Shown here in pieces: positions 37,000 through 47,539 of a DNA stretch of 64,000 nucleotides. The stretch is from Cordia subcordata (Eukaryota > Streptophyta > Magnoliopsida > Boraginales > Cordiaceae). The position numbers were made by a program, and so were the translations under genes. Location: NCBI GenBank assembly GCA_028554755.1, contig JAPTOF010000011.1:2632501-2696500 (forward strand), written 5' to 3'. Each line of letters opens with the position of its first letter. The stretch's first letter is position 1. The notes beneath the pieces are model-generated. The model had not been told where the DNA came from, ran no database searches, and saw only the letters and a list, made by a program, of their open reading frames with translations.

Positions 37000-37470
37000 A
37001 GAGTACCCGAGATCACGGGTGGCCAAGGCGTGCGTGCCAATCATCAGCAAATGCTTTACTGGCCATTAAAAGTGACTTGGTAAAATCTTGAAAGGAATAA
37101 AGTCCTCCATTAAGACGTTCTTGATGAAGAATCGTTTGTCTACATGTCCTTAATGTAATACAAGAAAGGCGTAAATACAAAGATGCAACTATGATCTTGA
37201 GTAAATTGGGCAATAGACCAATAGTCATTTAGTTAATTGAGGAACTAGCAACACGTCAAACTGAAAGGTAATGCCGTTCGATAAAGAAAAGGAAATTTGC
37301 CTTTATAAGAGATAGACAAACCTTTCCTATTGCCAATCAGAACTGTGTTTATTCCAGAATAAGATTCTTTGGTAGAAACATTTCCATCATCAAGCATCAT
37401 ATGGTATGACACACCTGTATCAACATACCACTCGGAGTCTGAAGAATTTGCAATTTGCATTGCACTGAAG
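37000..37470 (-). pseudogene. copia protease and GAG-pre-integrase relic
   Basis: Minus-strand frames show the retropepsin motif 'SEWYVDTGVSYHM' (about 37390-37440), copia 'WY.DTGAS.H', then 'GNRKGLSISYKG'. The GAG-pre-integrase motif 'WHARLGHP' is at 37013-37036. Frameshifts separate the two parts. Confidence 0.82.
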
Positions 37471-38460
37471 GCACTAGTAGTTGAATTAAAGCATCCTCAG
37501 GAGCCTAGCATTGATTTGCTTTGTGATAAAGGTATCTAGTATCCATAACGATAACAAACACCGAGGCAAAGGATGAAGATTGATTTCCAATTGCTCGACC
37601 TCTTCCTCTGGATGAACCACGACCCCTATGTTGACCTCTCATAGTGTCTTGATTATTACCAGAACCATGAGAAGAATTCATGATAGAGTTAGATGAAGGG
37701 GGACGGGTAGAGAAATGTGATTGATGTGTAGAAACAAAAGCTATAGTATGCTTAGTAGGAGAAGATGAGTTGAATTGCATTTCAAAGTCAAGTAATAGGC
37801 CACATTCCTCAACGAATGAAGCACATATAGGACAAGAGTTAATAGCTGCGACAATCGGGTCATATTCAAACCCCAATCCTTTCATTGTCCACAATATCAG
37901 ATTGTCCTCATAAATTGATTTCCCAGCACTAGTGAGTTACATTGATAAAGACTTGGCATGTTGGGCATTTGAGTGAACAAATTGTGCTCCCTCAACCAAG
38001 GACTACAATTGGGTCTTAATTTGTAGAATACGCACGTGAGATTAAGAGACATAGAGGGGTTCAAGCGTAACCCAAAGTCTCAAGCGCAACCCAAACGTCT
38101 TAAGCAGAGGTTTTATTGACCACCTGTGACAAAACAGAGTCAGATAACGATACTAAGTCTAGCCTCGGAACACTTGATCGAGTTGGAACCACTATGCAAT
38201 AGAGGTAGCAAGAGAACTTGGTCATGGTAAAGAGCCATCAATAAGTCTAATAAGCCATGGCCACAAAGGATAGGAAAAACTTGGGTGAGAAAGTTGTTAT
38301 TGTCAAGCTTTAATGACAATTCCTAAGGAATATGAGTAACTGTGGGAAGAGGTGTAGCAGGCAAGGAGGCCTCTTTTTGGGTTGAAAAAGTGTTTGCAAA
38401 TGAGATTCAAGTGTCTGGTCAGAAGCCATAGGAAAGGATAGCGTGGTAAGGATATCTACG
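37471..38460 (-). pseudogene. copia gag relic
   Basis: The C-terminal half of Gag is open from 37894 to 37505 ('MWTMKGLGFEYDPIVAAI', then a Ser/Asn-rich linker and an RGRGSSRGRGRA stretch), as in copia Gag ahead of the zinc knuckle. The knuckle itself is degraded near 37510. The N-terminal half (38460-37900) is detectable only as fragments. Confidence 0.75.
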
Positions 38461-38493
38461 ATAATGGTATAACCTAGGCTTCTGTTGATACCA

Positions 38494-38714
38494 TGTAAGG
38501 AGATTATTTCCCCATATTTCTTAGGAAAAGTTTACATCAATATACACAAGAATAGGATTTAATCAATCGCTAATCACTAGCCAAGGATCCTGTGTTAACT
38601 TTACAAGAAAGGTAAGTGATATATGGCAATCCCTATTGTATCGCTTTACAATTTTTGTGTTCACACTAGCATATATTTAGCTGTCTATCAATAACGACTC
38701 AGGTGGGTTTAACA
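38494..38714 (-). repeat. 5' LTR of the copia element
   Basis: This is the undisturbed 221-bp copy, TGTAAGG..TTTAACA on the plus strand. It is followed inside by the initiator tRNA-Met PBS at 38481-38493 and outside by the GCTAC duplication. Confidence 0.92.
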
Positions 38715-38719
38715 GCTAC

Positions 38720-39139
38720 TACTAAACTACGCCCTCTTGTCACTTGGCAAGTTATGCATACACAATATTCATATACCAATTGTACGGGAGTGTTGACTAG
38801 ATTGGGAATGGGCTATACAATCAGTACAACTAGTATACCAGAACACTATTTAAGATAAAGAAGGAATTACATAGCTTTTTATCACAAAAGAACGCCAACT
38901 CTGTTAGGAACGGAAACCTATATAAAGTGAAGCCAAGTTTAATCTATCAAACAAATTATGAAAGTCAAAATATAGAATAACCACCAGTAAGGATATAGAA
39001 GGAGTCTTGCTTGGTAAAGAAAGTTGCATTCTAGGTTCAATAACGGGATTTATTTCTTTATTTTTATCTATTTGTCTTGTAATAATCACAAACTTAGCTT
39101 GCGAGATAAACCTAGATATGCTACCATATTGTTTCTTTT
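38720..39139. other. Spacer between copia and MITE
   Basis: AT-rich DNA with no recognised gene or repeat. An 84-codon minus-strand frame (38904-39158) shows no known motif and runs into the MITE. Confidence 0.5.
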
Positions 39140-39144
39140 GCATA

Positions 39145-39920
39145 AGAGTAAATTCCACAAATAGTCCTTATTAGTTAGAGTTACCACCTTATCTAAAAAC
39201 TTAAACTTGTAAAGAGGATATTGATGTATTTAGTTATTGTATTAACACGCCCTCTCACATGTAGCATAATTTTGTTTAGGAGGATATTGGTGTATTTATT
39301 TATTATATTAACACGCCTTCCCACTTACAGTGTAATTTTGTTTAGAGCTTACATGTGACAATCTTAATATTTTTTTTTAAAAAAATTGGGTGGTGGTGAG
39401 TTTCAAACCCATGACCTAGGCTCTGATACCATCTTAGAATTATCACCTCATCTAAAAACTTAAACTTGTAGAGAGGATATTGGTGTGTTAATTTATTGTA
39501 TTAACACTATTAAAGTGTCAGTTTGGTCTCTATTATTTCAAAAGTGACCTATTTGGTCTCTAATATCTTCAAAAAGTGTTACTTTAGTCCCTATTATTTT
39601 AAAAGTGACTAATTTGGTCCCTAATATTTGCAAAAAATGTGACTTAATTGCTCCTATTTTAGCATTAAAAATGGTCATATGACCCAATTTTAGCCTAAAA
39701 AAGGTCATGTGAGGGTCACGTGACCAATTAATAGGGATGAAAATTGACATTTTCGCAAAAATTGACATTTTTTATGAATATGAAGAACTAAATGAAAACT
39801 TTTGAAACAATAGGGACCAAATTGACTTTCTTTTATTAATATTGAGGATCAAATGGATCACTTTATAGACTAAACTAGCACTTTTTATAAATAATAGGGA
39901 TTATTTGTGAAATTCTCCCT
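39145..39920. mobile_element. MITE with 'no-longer-continuous' left arm (host of a TRIM insertion)
   Basis: The left end AGAGTAAATTCCACAAATAG pairs with the reverse complement of the right end, AGGGAGAATTTCACAAATAA. GCATA is repeated on both flanks (39140-39144 and 39921-39925). The interior is made of repeated phrases such as 'tttggtctctaatat' and 'aaaagtgac', and is non-coding. About 334 bp of the interval belong to a nested TRIM, so the MITE itself is about 440 bp. The 5-bp duplication does not fix the superfamily. Confidence 0.78.
39173..39506 (-). mobile_element. TRIM-like miniature LTR element
   Basis: Two direct repeats of about 75 bp (39173-39247 and 39432-39506) share 'acttaaacttgta.agaggatattg' and end TTAACA. 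On the minus strand a perfect initiator tRNA-Met PBS, TGGTATCAGAGCC (39419-39431), follows the upstream repeat. A purine-rich GTGAGAGGGCG lies directly before the downstream repeat. Flanks TTATT (39168-39172) and CTATT (39507-39511) form a near-perfect 5-bp duplication. A third partial LTR copy at about 39280-39306 suggests internal duplication. No coding capacity. Confidence 0.82.
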
Positions 39921-39925
39921 GCATA

Positions 39926-40825
39926 ACATTACAAGAGAGCAAGAAGGAAATATAAGTAAATATTTAGTAAATTTGCATAAGAGGCAAGTGTATAACAACT
40001 TAACTATATGCAAGGACTCGAGGAGAAGAAAAGAAATCAAAGATAGATGAGAAAATTATAAGAGAAATATTTTTTCACTATTTCAATAGAGAAAAAAAGA
40101 GAATGGAAAGAAAAGAAATGAAAATAGTATTAGGAGTCATTTGGATTAGGTTTAATTTGGACTAATTTTTCTTTTTTGTAAAAAAAAATCCTTTTGTATA
40201 ACTTTTCCAAGAGCACATATTTGAGAAGTTCAAGTTTCTAGATCTCATAAAAAGCTCATTTAGACATTTCTTAAAATTTTTAGTTTCTTCTTAAAATCCA
40301 ATAAAATATTTATTGTAAAAATATTACATCTTCATAAATATATATGGTGCTTTCTCATTAAGAAAAGGGGCCAATCAAAATAGGCCCTTTATGGTTCTTG
40401 AACTAAAGGGAAAAAGAAATGGGAACATGCACGTCTATATGTACACCTTTTTTTTCCATGGGAGGCTAAGCCTATTACAAGGAAACTTGTCTCGGTGTAG
40501 TCACTCCTTTGATGTCTTCACCCATGATGCGTTTAAGGTACTTCAGAGGATCATTAATGAGATAATGTATATTAACAGACAGTTTCAAACCATTTGTTGC
40601 CGTCTAATCCATGCTTCTATTAGTCTCTCTAAGCACATGCACATTTTTCTTTTTGGGTATTAAGTTAAGAGTGAGGGTTTTCTTCAGTCATTTCATAATT
40701 TTAGCTTTCCTTTGTCTCCTACTCCCTCTAAATTTTCTTCCAATTCAAAAGATAACAACGAAAATGAAGTGTTAACTTTCAACAACACACCATGAGAAAG
40801 GGAAAAAGAATAACAAAGATAGAAG

Positions 40826-40861
<36 letters not shown>

Positions 40862-40881
40862 ACTTCATGGCCAGTACTACC
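39926..40881. other. Unassigned interval with a (TA)n microsatellite
   Basis: The region is AT-rich. A 90-codon plus-strand frame (40391-40663) has no recognised motif, and I do not call it a gene. A (TA)n run occupies 40827-40859. A possible left target site of MULE-1, CCAGTACTAC, is at 40871-40880. Confidence 0.5.
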
Positions 40882-41310
40882 TAGGATTTTTTTATAAATA
40901 ACACACTTTAAAATTTTAATTTAAAAAATAGCCTTGTTTTGGATCGGGTTTCAAAAGTAGCACTTTCGGTTATTGAAAGGCCGAAATAGGCAATTCAACT
41001 ACCGCGAAGCTCGCTTTTTACACACTGGCAGGCCATGTAGAGTTTCGGTTATTGAACAATCGATTTCAGCCATTGAATAGCCAAAATTCATTTTCGGCTA
41101 TTCAACAGCCGAAAATGGTTGCAGCATATATTCCCTTGTCAACCTGGCAGATTCCTGCTTTTCAATAGCTAATTTCGACTATTGAATAGCCGAAAGTTTG
41201 TCTCGTCATTTCTACTTCCCATCAATGAATATATGACTGACAAGGTGGCAGCCATATTCGTTTATTGAATAGCCGAAATCCACATTTCGGATATTCAACT
41301 AATGAACTCA
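40882..41310. repeat. Left TIR and subterminal palindromes of MULE-1
   Basis: Inside the TIR are repeated palindromes of the form TTTCGGCTATTGAATAGCCG, for example near 41090-41115, 41165-41195 and 41255-41290. The same palindromes appear at 52900-53100 on the other side. They could be transposase-binding or hairpin sites. Confidence 0.8.
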
Positions 41311-41512
41311 GCATCACAACTAGCTATGTAAACCCCCTCCTCCTTCTCGTTGCTTCCAAACATTGCTTCCAAATATCTGGCTTTAGCCTATTGCTAGCAA
41401 AAGAAAACTTGCATATGTTTTGTTAACAGTAATTTTAGCTCGGCCAAAAGGTTTGAAACCCCTAAATTGTATTTGTAAACGACCCAATATTTCATACCAT
41501 CCTGAAAATAAT

Positions 41513-44088
41513 ATGAATCCAAATGAAATAACTGTTATTTTACATTATGGAGGCTGAAAACTAAATGGCCCTTTTGGCGTACAGTACGAGATTGCAAAGC
41601 CAAGGTGCAAAGTCAAAATAACAGAAGAAACGTCATACGATGAGTTCATTTACAGTGTTTATGAGAAACTCAATTTGCGTTACAACGTAAACAGAGTTGT
41701 GTTGCATCACCGTTTTCAATCAGCACTCATCAACTCTCAATATCTGTATTTCAGCGTTAGTGCAGTCAGTTCCGATAAAGAGTTATGGGATATGTGCGAG
41801 ATTCCTTGTCATCCCAATTACATGTGCGCGGCGGATTTTTATGTGGACGTAGACATGGATGACGTGTAAATTCCCCAGACAGTCAGTGGTACTCCTTCTG
41901 ACAAGGGTGTCCCCGATTTGAATGGAAATTTTACTAGTTACCGAGACGAAGGCGACGACATGGTGACGACCGTGCCAGAGTCTTCCAATTTAAATGTGTC
42001 TCCTCAAGACACGTTTAATGTTGCTGGGACATCACATGCCGAAGGCTCGCATGCGATGTTCGACTTGAATATGGACACATTTCAATCCAAACTGAAATAA
42101 GATGACGAGGATATGGAGTTGAACCAATAAATTGCATGGTACGAAGATGATGAATAAGCAAACTCTAACATAAAAGGTGGTCTGAGCAGCGGTGGAGTAC
42201 CTACGGTCGAGGAGTTGGATTACAAACTGCTACACAGGAGTACTACATGGATAGCATAGATATACCAGCAACCAAGCCCGTTTGGAACCCAGATACTAAG
42301 GAACTTGCATTGGGCATGGTTTTTCCTACCAAAAAAGATGTGCAGCGGGCCGTGCAAATGTATGCAGCCAATGTACAAAAAGGGTACTTGGTCGACCGGT
42401 CCACACCGAGCTTGTGCATCGCTTCTTGCAAGAGTACCAACCACGATAATCCATGTAGATGGTACTTGCGTGCCATTAAAAAATCCACGCACTGACAATT
42501 TAAGATTACAAAGTACTACGGGGTACACAACTGCTTAGCTCATAACAAATGGTGTGGGCACAGAAATCTTACCGCTGATTTGGTCGGATTTATGGTAAGA
42601 CATTTTGTAAAACGTAAACCTAATTTTGAGGTCGGTTTTGTTCGAGCTCACCTTAAGGAAGCACTTCAGGTGGATATATCTTACGGGAAGGCATGGTGTG
42701 GGCAAAATAAGTCAATCGAACTTGTATATGGTGATTGGCACATCACATATCAGTCTCTTCCACAGTTCTTTAGAGCTTTAAAGAGAAAGAATTCGGGGAC
42801 GATCGTAACTTACAAGTTTTTTTTGGGTTCGACGACAAAGTACAAAATTTTCGACTATGTTTTCTGGGCTTTTGCACCGTGCATCGTAGCATGGAAGCAT
42901 TGTCGACCCATGATGACGATCGACGGTACCCACTTACGGGGCCTATACAAGGGTCATCTTCTTACATCACTGACGATAGATGCAACAGGAAAAGTTTTGC
43001 CGTTGGCATTTGCCATCGTTGATGCTGAGGCAACAGATAGTTGGCCATGGTTCCTACGCCTCGTACAACAACATTTTCTTCATGATATGGAAGAGGTTTG
43101 TTTAATATCTGATCGTCACCCAGGGATACTTGCTGTTATGGAAAATATGTCGTTAGACGGGCATTTATGTGTAAAACATCGTATTTGCCTTCGACATCTG
43201 AAAAGCAACGTGATGAAGCATTGTCGAAACCAGTATGTCAAAGACTTATGTTGGGTAGCTGGAAAAGAACATCAAGTTCGCAAGCATGCAATCATGCAAA
43301 AAATTCTTGAAGTTGACCCTAGACCTGGCAGTGTTGGGAGGAAGGTGTACGGCTATTTATCTGAAATCGACAAAGAAGTTTGGACCCTTTCTTCAGATGG
43401 AGGGGCCCATTGGGGTATGATGACGACAAATAGTGTCAAACATTTTAATGGTGCTCTTATTGGTGCAAGATGCTTACCAATAACTGCGTTAGTCAGTTAC
43501 ACTTTTATGAAGTTGGTGGAATACTTTTACAATCGATCCATAAATGCCAGCTATTTGGTTAGACAACAAACGCTGCTCCTAAGTAGAACAAGGGAACTTT
43601 TTGAGAAGTGGGAGTCTCATTCATACTGTCACTGTGTTTTAAATTTCCACTTCCCAACTTGTACGGCACAGGTCGAGCGTTTACCGACGTCATTCACTGA
43701 AAGACCTCCAACACAAGTTGTGAAATTCAACGAGAAGATATGTACTTGTGGTAAATGGACCACATATCATGTGCCGTGTTTGCATGCACAGGCATTAGCA
43801 TGGTATCTAAACAAACCAATCAGTGAGTTAATAATGAAGGAATATACAGTGGCAGCGTACACTGCAACATACTCAATGCCGTTCGAGCCTTTAGGATATG
43901 AGGATTACTTGCCACCAGCACCCACATGGCAACTAGGCCCCAATCCAACAAGATTGCACCAAAGAAGGAGAGGTAGACTAGGTGGTAGATGTATCCCCAA
44001 CGAAATAGACCAGTCAGATCAAGTAGGTCAGAGAAGGTGTTCGAATTGTCATCAGCATGGGCACAACCGTTCCAATTGTCCAGGGTGA
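41513..44088 (+). pseudogene. MURA-type MULE transposase (MULE-1), nearly complete
   Basis: The ATG at 41513 opens an N-terminal ubiquitin/PB1-like domain (MNPNEITVILHYGG, TGA at 41555, then open to TAA at 41867). An acidic linker has further stops and one frame change before 42247. From 42247 the frame covers a MuDR zinc-finger-like region ('MVFPTKKDVQRAVQMYA', 'CKSTNHDNPCRWYLRA') with one TGA at 42493. From 42580 there are 502 codons without a stop. In that stretch 'MMTIDGTHLRG' (Asp115) and 'LISDRHPGI' (Asp178) are the first two acidic residues of the MULE DDE domain. A SWIM zinc finger CTCGKWTTYHVPCLH is at residues 378-392. A CCHC knuckle CSNCHQHGHNRSNC lies at the C-terminus. The usual 'TNN.AESFN'-like block reads 'TTNSVKHFN'. 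Only a few lesions separate this copy from an intact gene. Confidence 0.88.
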
Positions 44089-44397
44089 TTGAACCTTTGT
44101 TATTATGTCATCTTCGTTGGTGATTGAACCTTTGTTATTATGTCATCTTTATCGGTGATTGAACCTTTGTTAAAACATAAATATTCATTGGTGATTGAAC
44201 CTTCATTAAAACATAAATCTTCATTGATGATTGAACCTTTGTTATTATGTCATCTTCGTTGGTGATTGAACCTTTGTTATTATGTCATATTCATCGGTGA
44301 TTGAACTTTCATTAAAAAATAAATATTCATCGGTGATTGAACCTTCCTTAAAAAATAAATATTCATCGGTGATTGAACCTTTGTTAAAACATAAAAT
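44084..44397 (+). repeat. 35-36 bp minisatellite directly after the MURA stop codon
   Basis: Eight full units and a partial ninth each begin GGTGATTGAACCTTTG. Two unit types alternate in blocks: one continues with 'ttattatgtcat', the other with 'aaaacataaatattc'. Order by eye is A A B B A A B B, then a partial B-type unit. The first unit overlaps the stop codon of the transposase, so the array forms its 3' end. Confidence 0.9.
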
Positions 44398-44529
44398 CTT
44401 AGTTGTCTTTCTATGTTGTATAAAATGAAAATTAATAATAATAAGTAAAAAAGAAATAAATAATGCCAAAAAAATATTTCAGTTACATGGGCAGATACAT
44501 TCCAAACCACCCACTGATACCTAGGCCCT

Positions 44530-47055
44530 GCGATGTCCAGTGCCATAATCTGGAAGGTGTCCCTTCTTCTCTCGTGAGGGCTGTTGCCTGCTCGGACCCT
44601 GTTCGCTTGGGTGCTTCCTCTTCCGCTGTCCCTGCTCAGGCTGGGATGGTCCCTGCTGCTCGACTTGTCTATGCTCAGCCTGTCCCTACTGCCCGTAGGG
44701 CTAGGCTTGCGGAGGGTCTAGCTAGACCTGCTCGGCCTGTCCCCACTGCCCATGTTGTTGGGCCTGTTGAGTGTCTAGCTGTACCTGTGGTAGCTGTGAT
44801 TGTTGAGTCTCAACCTGTGGATCATCATGAAGATAATCCTCCACTCGTATGGCATCAACAGGGTTTGCCTAATCCTCTGATGACCTGATCTACTACCAAG
44901 GTGCGCAGGTCGGATCGGCACGAATGAGGTCGTCATAAACGAGAACAAGGGCTGGCTACTTTAAATGTACTGGAAGGACCCAAACGACCCCCCAACGCCA
45001 TAGCTAGATGAAGATGGCTGCGCTGAATAAGCTGTGGGGCTTGGTGTGGCCTGAGTAGGCTATGTGAAGAACAGGGACAACTGCGTTGGCTAACCAGTCC
45101 AATATGCTTGGATAGTCCACTGCGTCGGCGGGTAAGGCCATGTGGGTGTGGGCTATGGCAGTGTCGGCTGCGATGCCGTTGGGATATGCGCCTGCGCTAG
45201 CGCAGGGACATCAAAGTATGTGGCGGTATCGAGCACATGCTGGTAATGTGCCTGTGTTAATGGCTGTTGCATCTGGGCCAGCACCAAAGTGTATCTTTGG
45301 CTAGAAGCTCGCAGTTGAAAATGTCCGCTGCGTATACTACTGGTACCCGCGCTGTAGGTGGTAATCCACAGTACCCATGGTACTAGCCTACACACAGAGC
45401 ACATCATAATTACATTACATAATATGTACACTTAAGACTTTACAAAAGTCATGAAGACATTGTGATACTCTACTTACCAAACGATCCGTGTCTTGGGACT
45501 GTGCCTGGTAGCCCTATGTGTCTGCTCCGACAATGACTGACTGATGACTGTGATAGAGTAACGCTGATACCACTGCATGTACTGAGACAGTGGGAATACA
45601 TCTGGGCTCTCCTCGGCGATCACCCTCCGATGTTCTTCCCAAAGACCACACAACCGAGCTAACTCCTGAGGATCCTTTATTATCTCTTTTCCTCGGATGT
45701 GGTCCACTATCGTTGACGGCAACGGTGGGGCTGGGATCGACTGTCGCAAACCAAACTGCTGCATTACCCTATTGGGTTTATGATACTCCACCATCTTTCC
45801 GAAGATGAGTGGGACACTTGCTCTCTACTCATCAAACCCCACCGTGCAATACAGTGGTAGTTGGTCAATGGTGCTCATATACGGCTCCCAATCAAACTAT
45901 GATGTCATTGTTGTTGCTCACATAAGTTAAATAGCTATTAACTTAAAGAGTATATGTAATATGCAATTATATATCTTAATGTGCTTATCAAACCTAATCC
46001 GGCTGCATCTTGTCCAATGCATCATGAATCACCAATAAACCGCCGTTAGCAGTATCTCGAAACTCCTTTAACTGCTGATATACGGCACCACGGGGCTTCC
46101 CTGGTAACCCAACCCAATTACCCTCTGCCGGGTGTGTCCGCCATGCTTGCTGTGCTGGCGATGAATGGAGTTTGGGTCTGAAAATGTCAAATCTATCGAA
46201 TAGCCACCCCTGCACGTAAACCAAGATGTTAGTAACATTATTATTCATAGAAATTTTATAGATACAGTATAGAATATATATGATACCTGCATCAGACTAA
46301 ATCTACTGCATAAGTTCACTCTATCACCATATGCACATAGATCCAACTGATGGTAGATGTATGCAAGTGCTGCAACACCCCAATTTAACTGTCTAATATT
46401 CCCAAAGACCTGCAGCACAAACAACCAGTTCATGTCTCCCCAGTTACCACTGTCGTTGACGAACAAATGGCAATTTAGGAAAGAGAATATCCATAGACGG
46501 GCACAATGCTGAGCCTGCTCTTGGGTGTACTCCTTGAGACATGTCAACGTGTATACATTCCTCAACTTATGTAAGTTCACCTTGCCGGATCTCGCATTAA
46601 TGGCATCCTGAGGAAGTGCTACACCACATACATCATGGAATAGCTGCTGCCACTCGACAACCGGCCGTCGTGCTTTACCGATCTCTAGCATAGGATCACC
46701 CTGTACGGGCAAACCCAATAAATAGCTACATCCTGCAATGTGATGGTGGCCTCTCCACAAGTGAGGTGGAATGTATACGTCTCTGCTCTTCACCGCTCAA
46801 CTAGGGCAGTCAACATAGGATAATAAAGCTCTTGCCCACCCGCTGCATAGCACCCATAAAACCCTGCAGTCGCCAATACTTGTTGAACATGAGGATGCTC
46901 GGCTCGTCATATAGATGCTTATCGCATCTGAGTACTCGAACCTCCCTAAGATATGTGGTCGTCATCATTAGATGAGTCCTATGCTGAGCATAGTGAATGA
47001 GAAGGGATGTGTCATCTGGTACTGGTCTGTGGACCATAGCGTCACCTACAAACAA
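44530..47055 (-). pseudogene. MAIN-like plant mobile domain (PMD) gene of MULE-1
   Basis: The minus strand opens near 47055 ('PVPDDTSLLIHYAQHRTH', 'LYDEPSILMFNKYWRLQGF'). Through a frameshift near 46740 it then reads the PMD core: '[13 protein letters not shown]', 'LLGLPVQGDPM', 'HCARLWIFSFLNCHLFVND' and 'NWGVAALAYIYHQLD' (46793-46270). An intron-like gap follows. Further blocks are 'QGWLFDRFDIFRP' and 'WVGLPGKP' (46248-46000), then 'LCGLWEEHRRVI' with 'YMQWYQRYS' (45794-45480). The C-terminal tail, to about 44530, is rich in Gln, Gly and Pro, with a basic KRKH patch. PMD proteins of host plants (MAIN, MAIL) act in nuclear silencing and genome maintenance; this copy is element-borne. It lies tail to tail with the transposase gene. 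Several stops interrupt it. Confidence 0.8.
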
Positions 47056-47094
47056 TAAATGAATTAATTAGTAAATATATTAATATAAATTCAT

Positions 47095-47216
47095 ACTGAT
47101 AATAATCATAATAATAGTAAAAATAATAATAACAATAAGAATACTAATAATATTATTAATAATAATACCAATAATAATAATTAAACTAATAATAATAACA
47201 ATAAGAATAAGAATAA

Positions 47217-47249
<33 letters not shown>

Positions 47250-47369
47250 TAATAACAATAATAAAAATGATAATGATAATAATAATGATAATGGCAGTGA
47301 TAATGATAATAAAACAACCATAATAATAATAAAACTAATTGACATAATAATTATAATAATTACAATATC

Positions 47370-47407
<38 letters not shown>

Positions 47408-47487
47408 CAATAATAATAATAAAACTAATAATAATAACAATAACAATAAGAATAATATTAATAAAACTAATAATAATAATAATAATA

Positions 47488-47530
<43 letters not shown>
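47095..47530. repeat. (AAT)n microsatellite upstream of the PMD gene, ending in an (ATT)n inversion
   Basis: Interrupted AAT repeats fill the tract on the plus strand. At about 47488 they switch to a pure ATT run, making an (AAT)n(ATT)n palindrome at the edge of the viral insert. Asn- and Tyr-run frames here are translations of the repeat, not proteins. Confidence 0.92.
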
Positions 47531-47532
<2 letters not shown>

Positions 47533-47539
47533 TAGAAAC

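Larger units (their letters stand above)
31881..38714 (-). mobile_element. Ty1/copia LTR retrotransposon with two later insertions
   Basis: The element has short LTRs (221 bp in the undisturbed copy) starting TGTAAGG and ending TTTAACA on the plus strand. Perfect 5-bp target duplications GCTAC flank it (31876-31880 and 38715-38719). On the minus strand a PBS TGGTATCAACAGA (38481-38493) matches initiator tRNA-Met. Then come Gag, protease, integrase, reverse transcriptase and RNase H in copia order, and a polypurine tract at 33693. A B-family solo LTR sits in the downstream LTR (32029-33616) and a MITE in the RNase H region (33979-34427). The coding region has many stops. Confidence 0.93.

Noticed and set aside
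39419..39431. A tRNA-Met gene fragment
   Set aside because: The match is only the 13-base PBS next to an LTR-like repeat; it belongs to the TRIM. The match at 49124-49136 is likewise the viral PBS.
40391..40663. A 90-codon plus-strand gene
   Set aside because: It has no recognisable domain, no clear promoter context and neutral-looking composition; it is likely a chance frame.
42580..44088. A domesticated MULE-derived host gene (MUSTANG or FAR1 type)
   Set aside because: Flanking TIRs, upstream stops in the same gene and the adjacent PMD gene fit a transposon copy. No sign of domestication is visible.
44084..44397. A CRISPR array, because of regular repeats
   Set aside because: Units are directly tandem without unique spacers, in a plant transposon 3' end; it is a minisatellite.
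44530..47055. A host MAIN/MAIL gene, also annotated in plants as a phosphatase 7 long form homologue
   Set aside because: It lies inside MULE TIRs, has a frameshift and stops, and a second copy has the same element context. It is element-borne, not a host gene.
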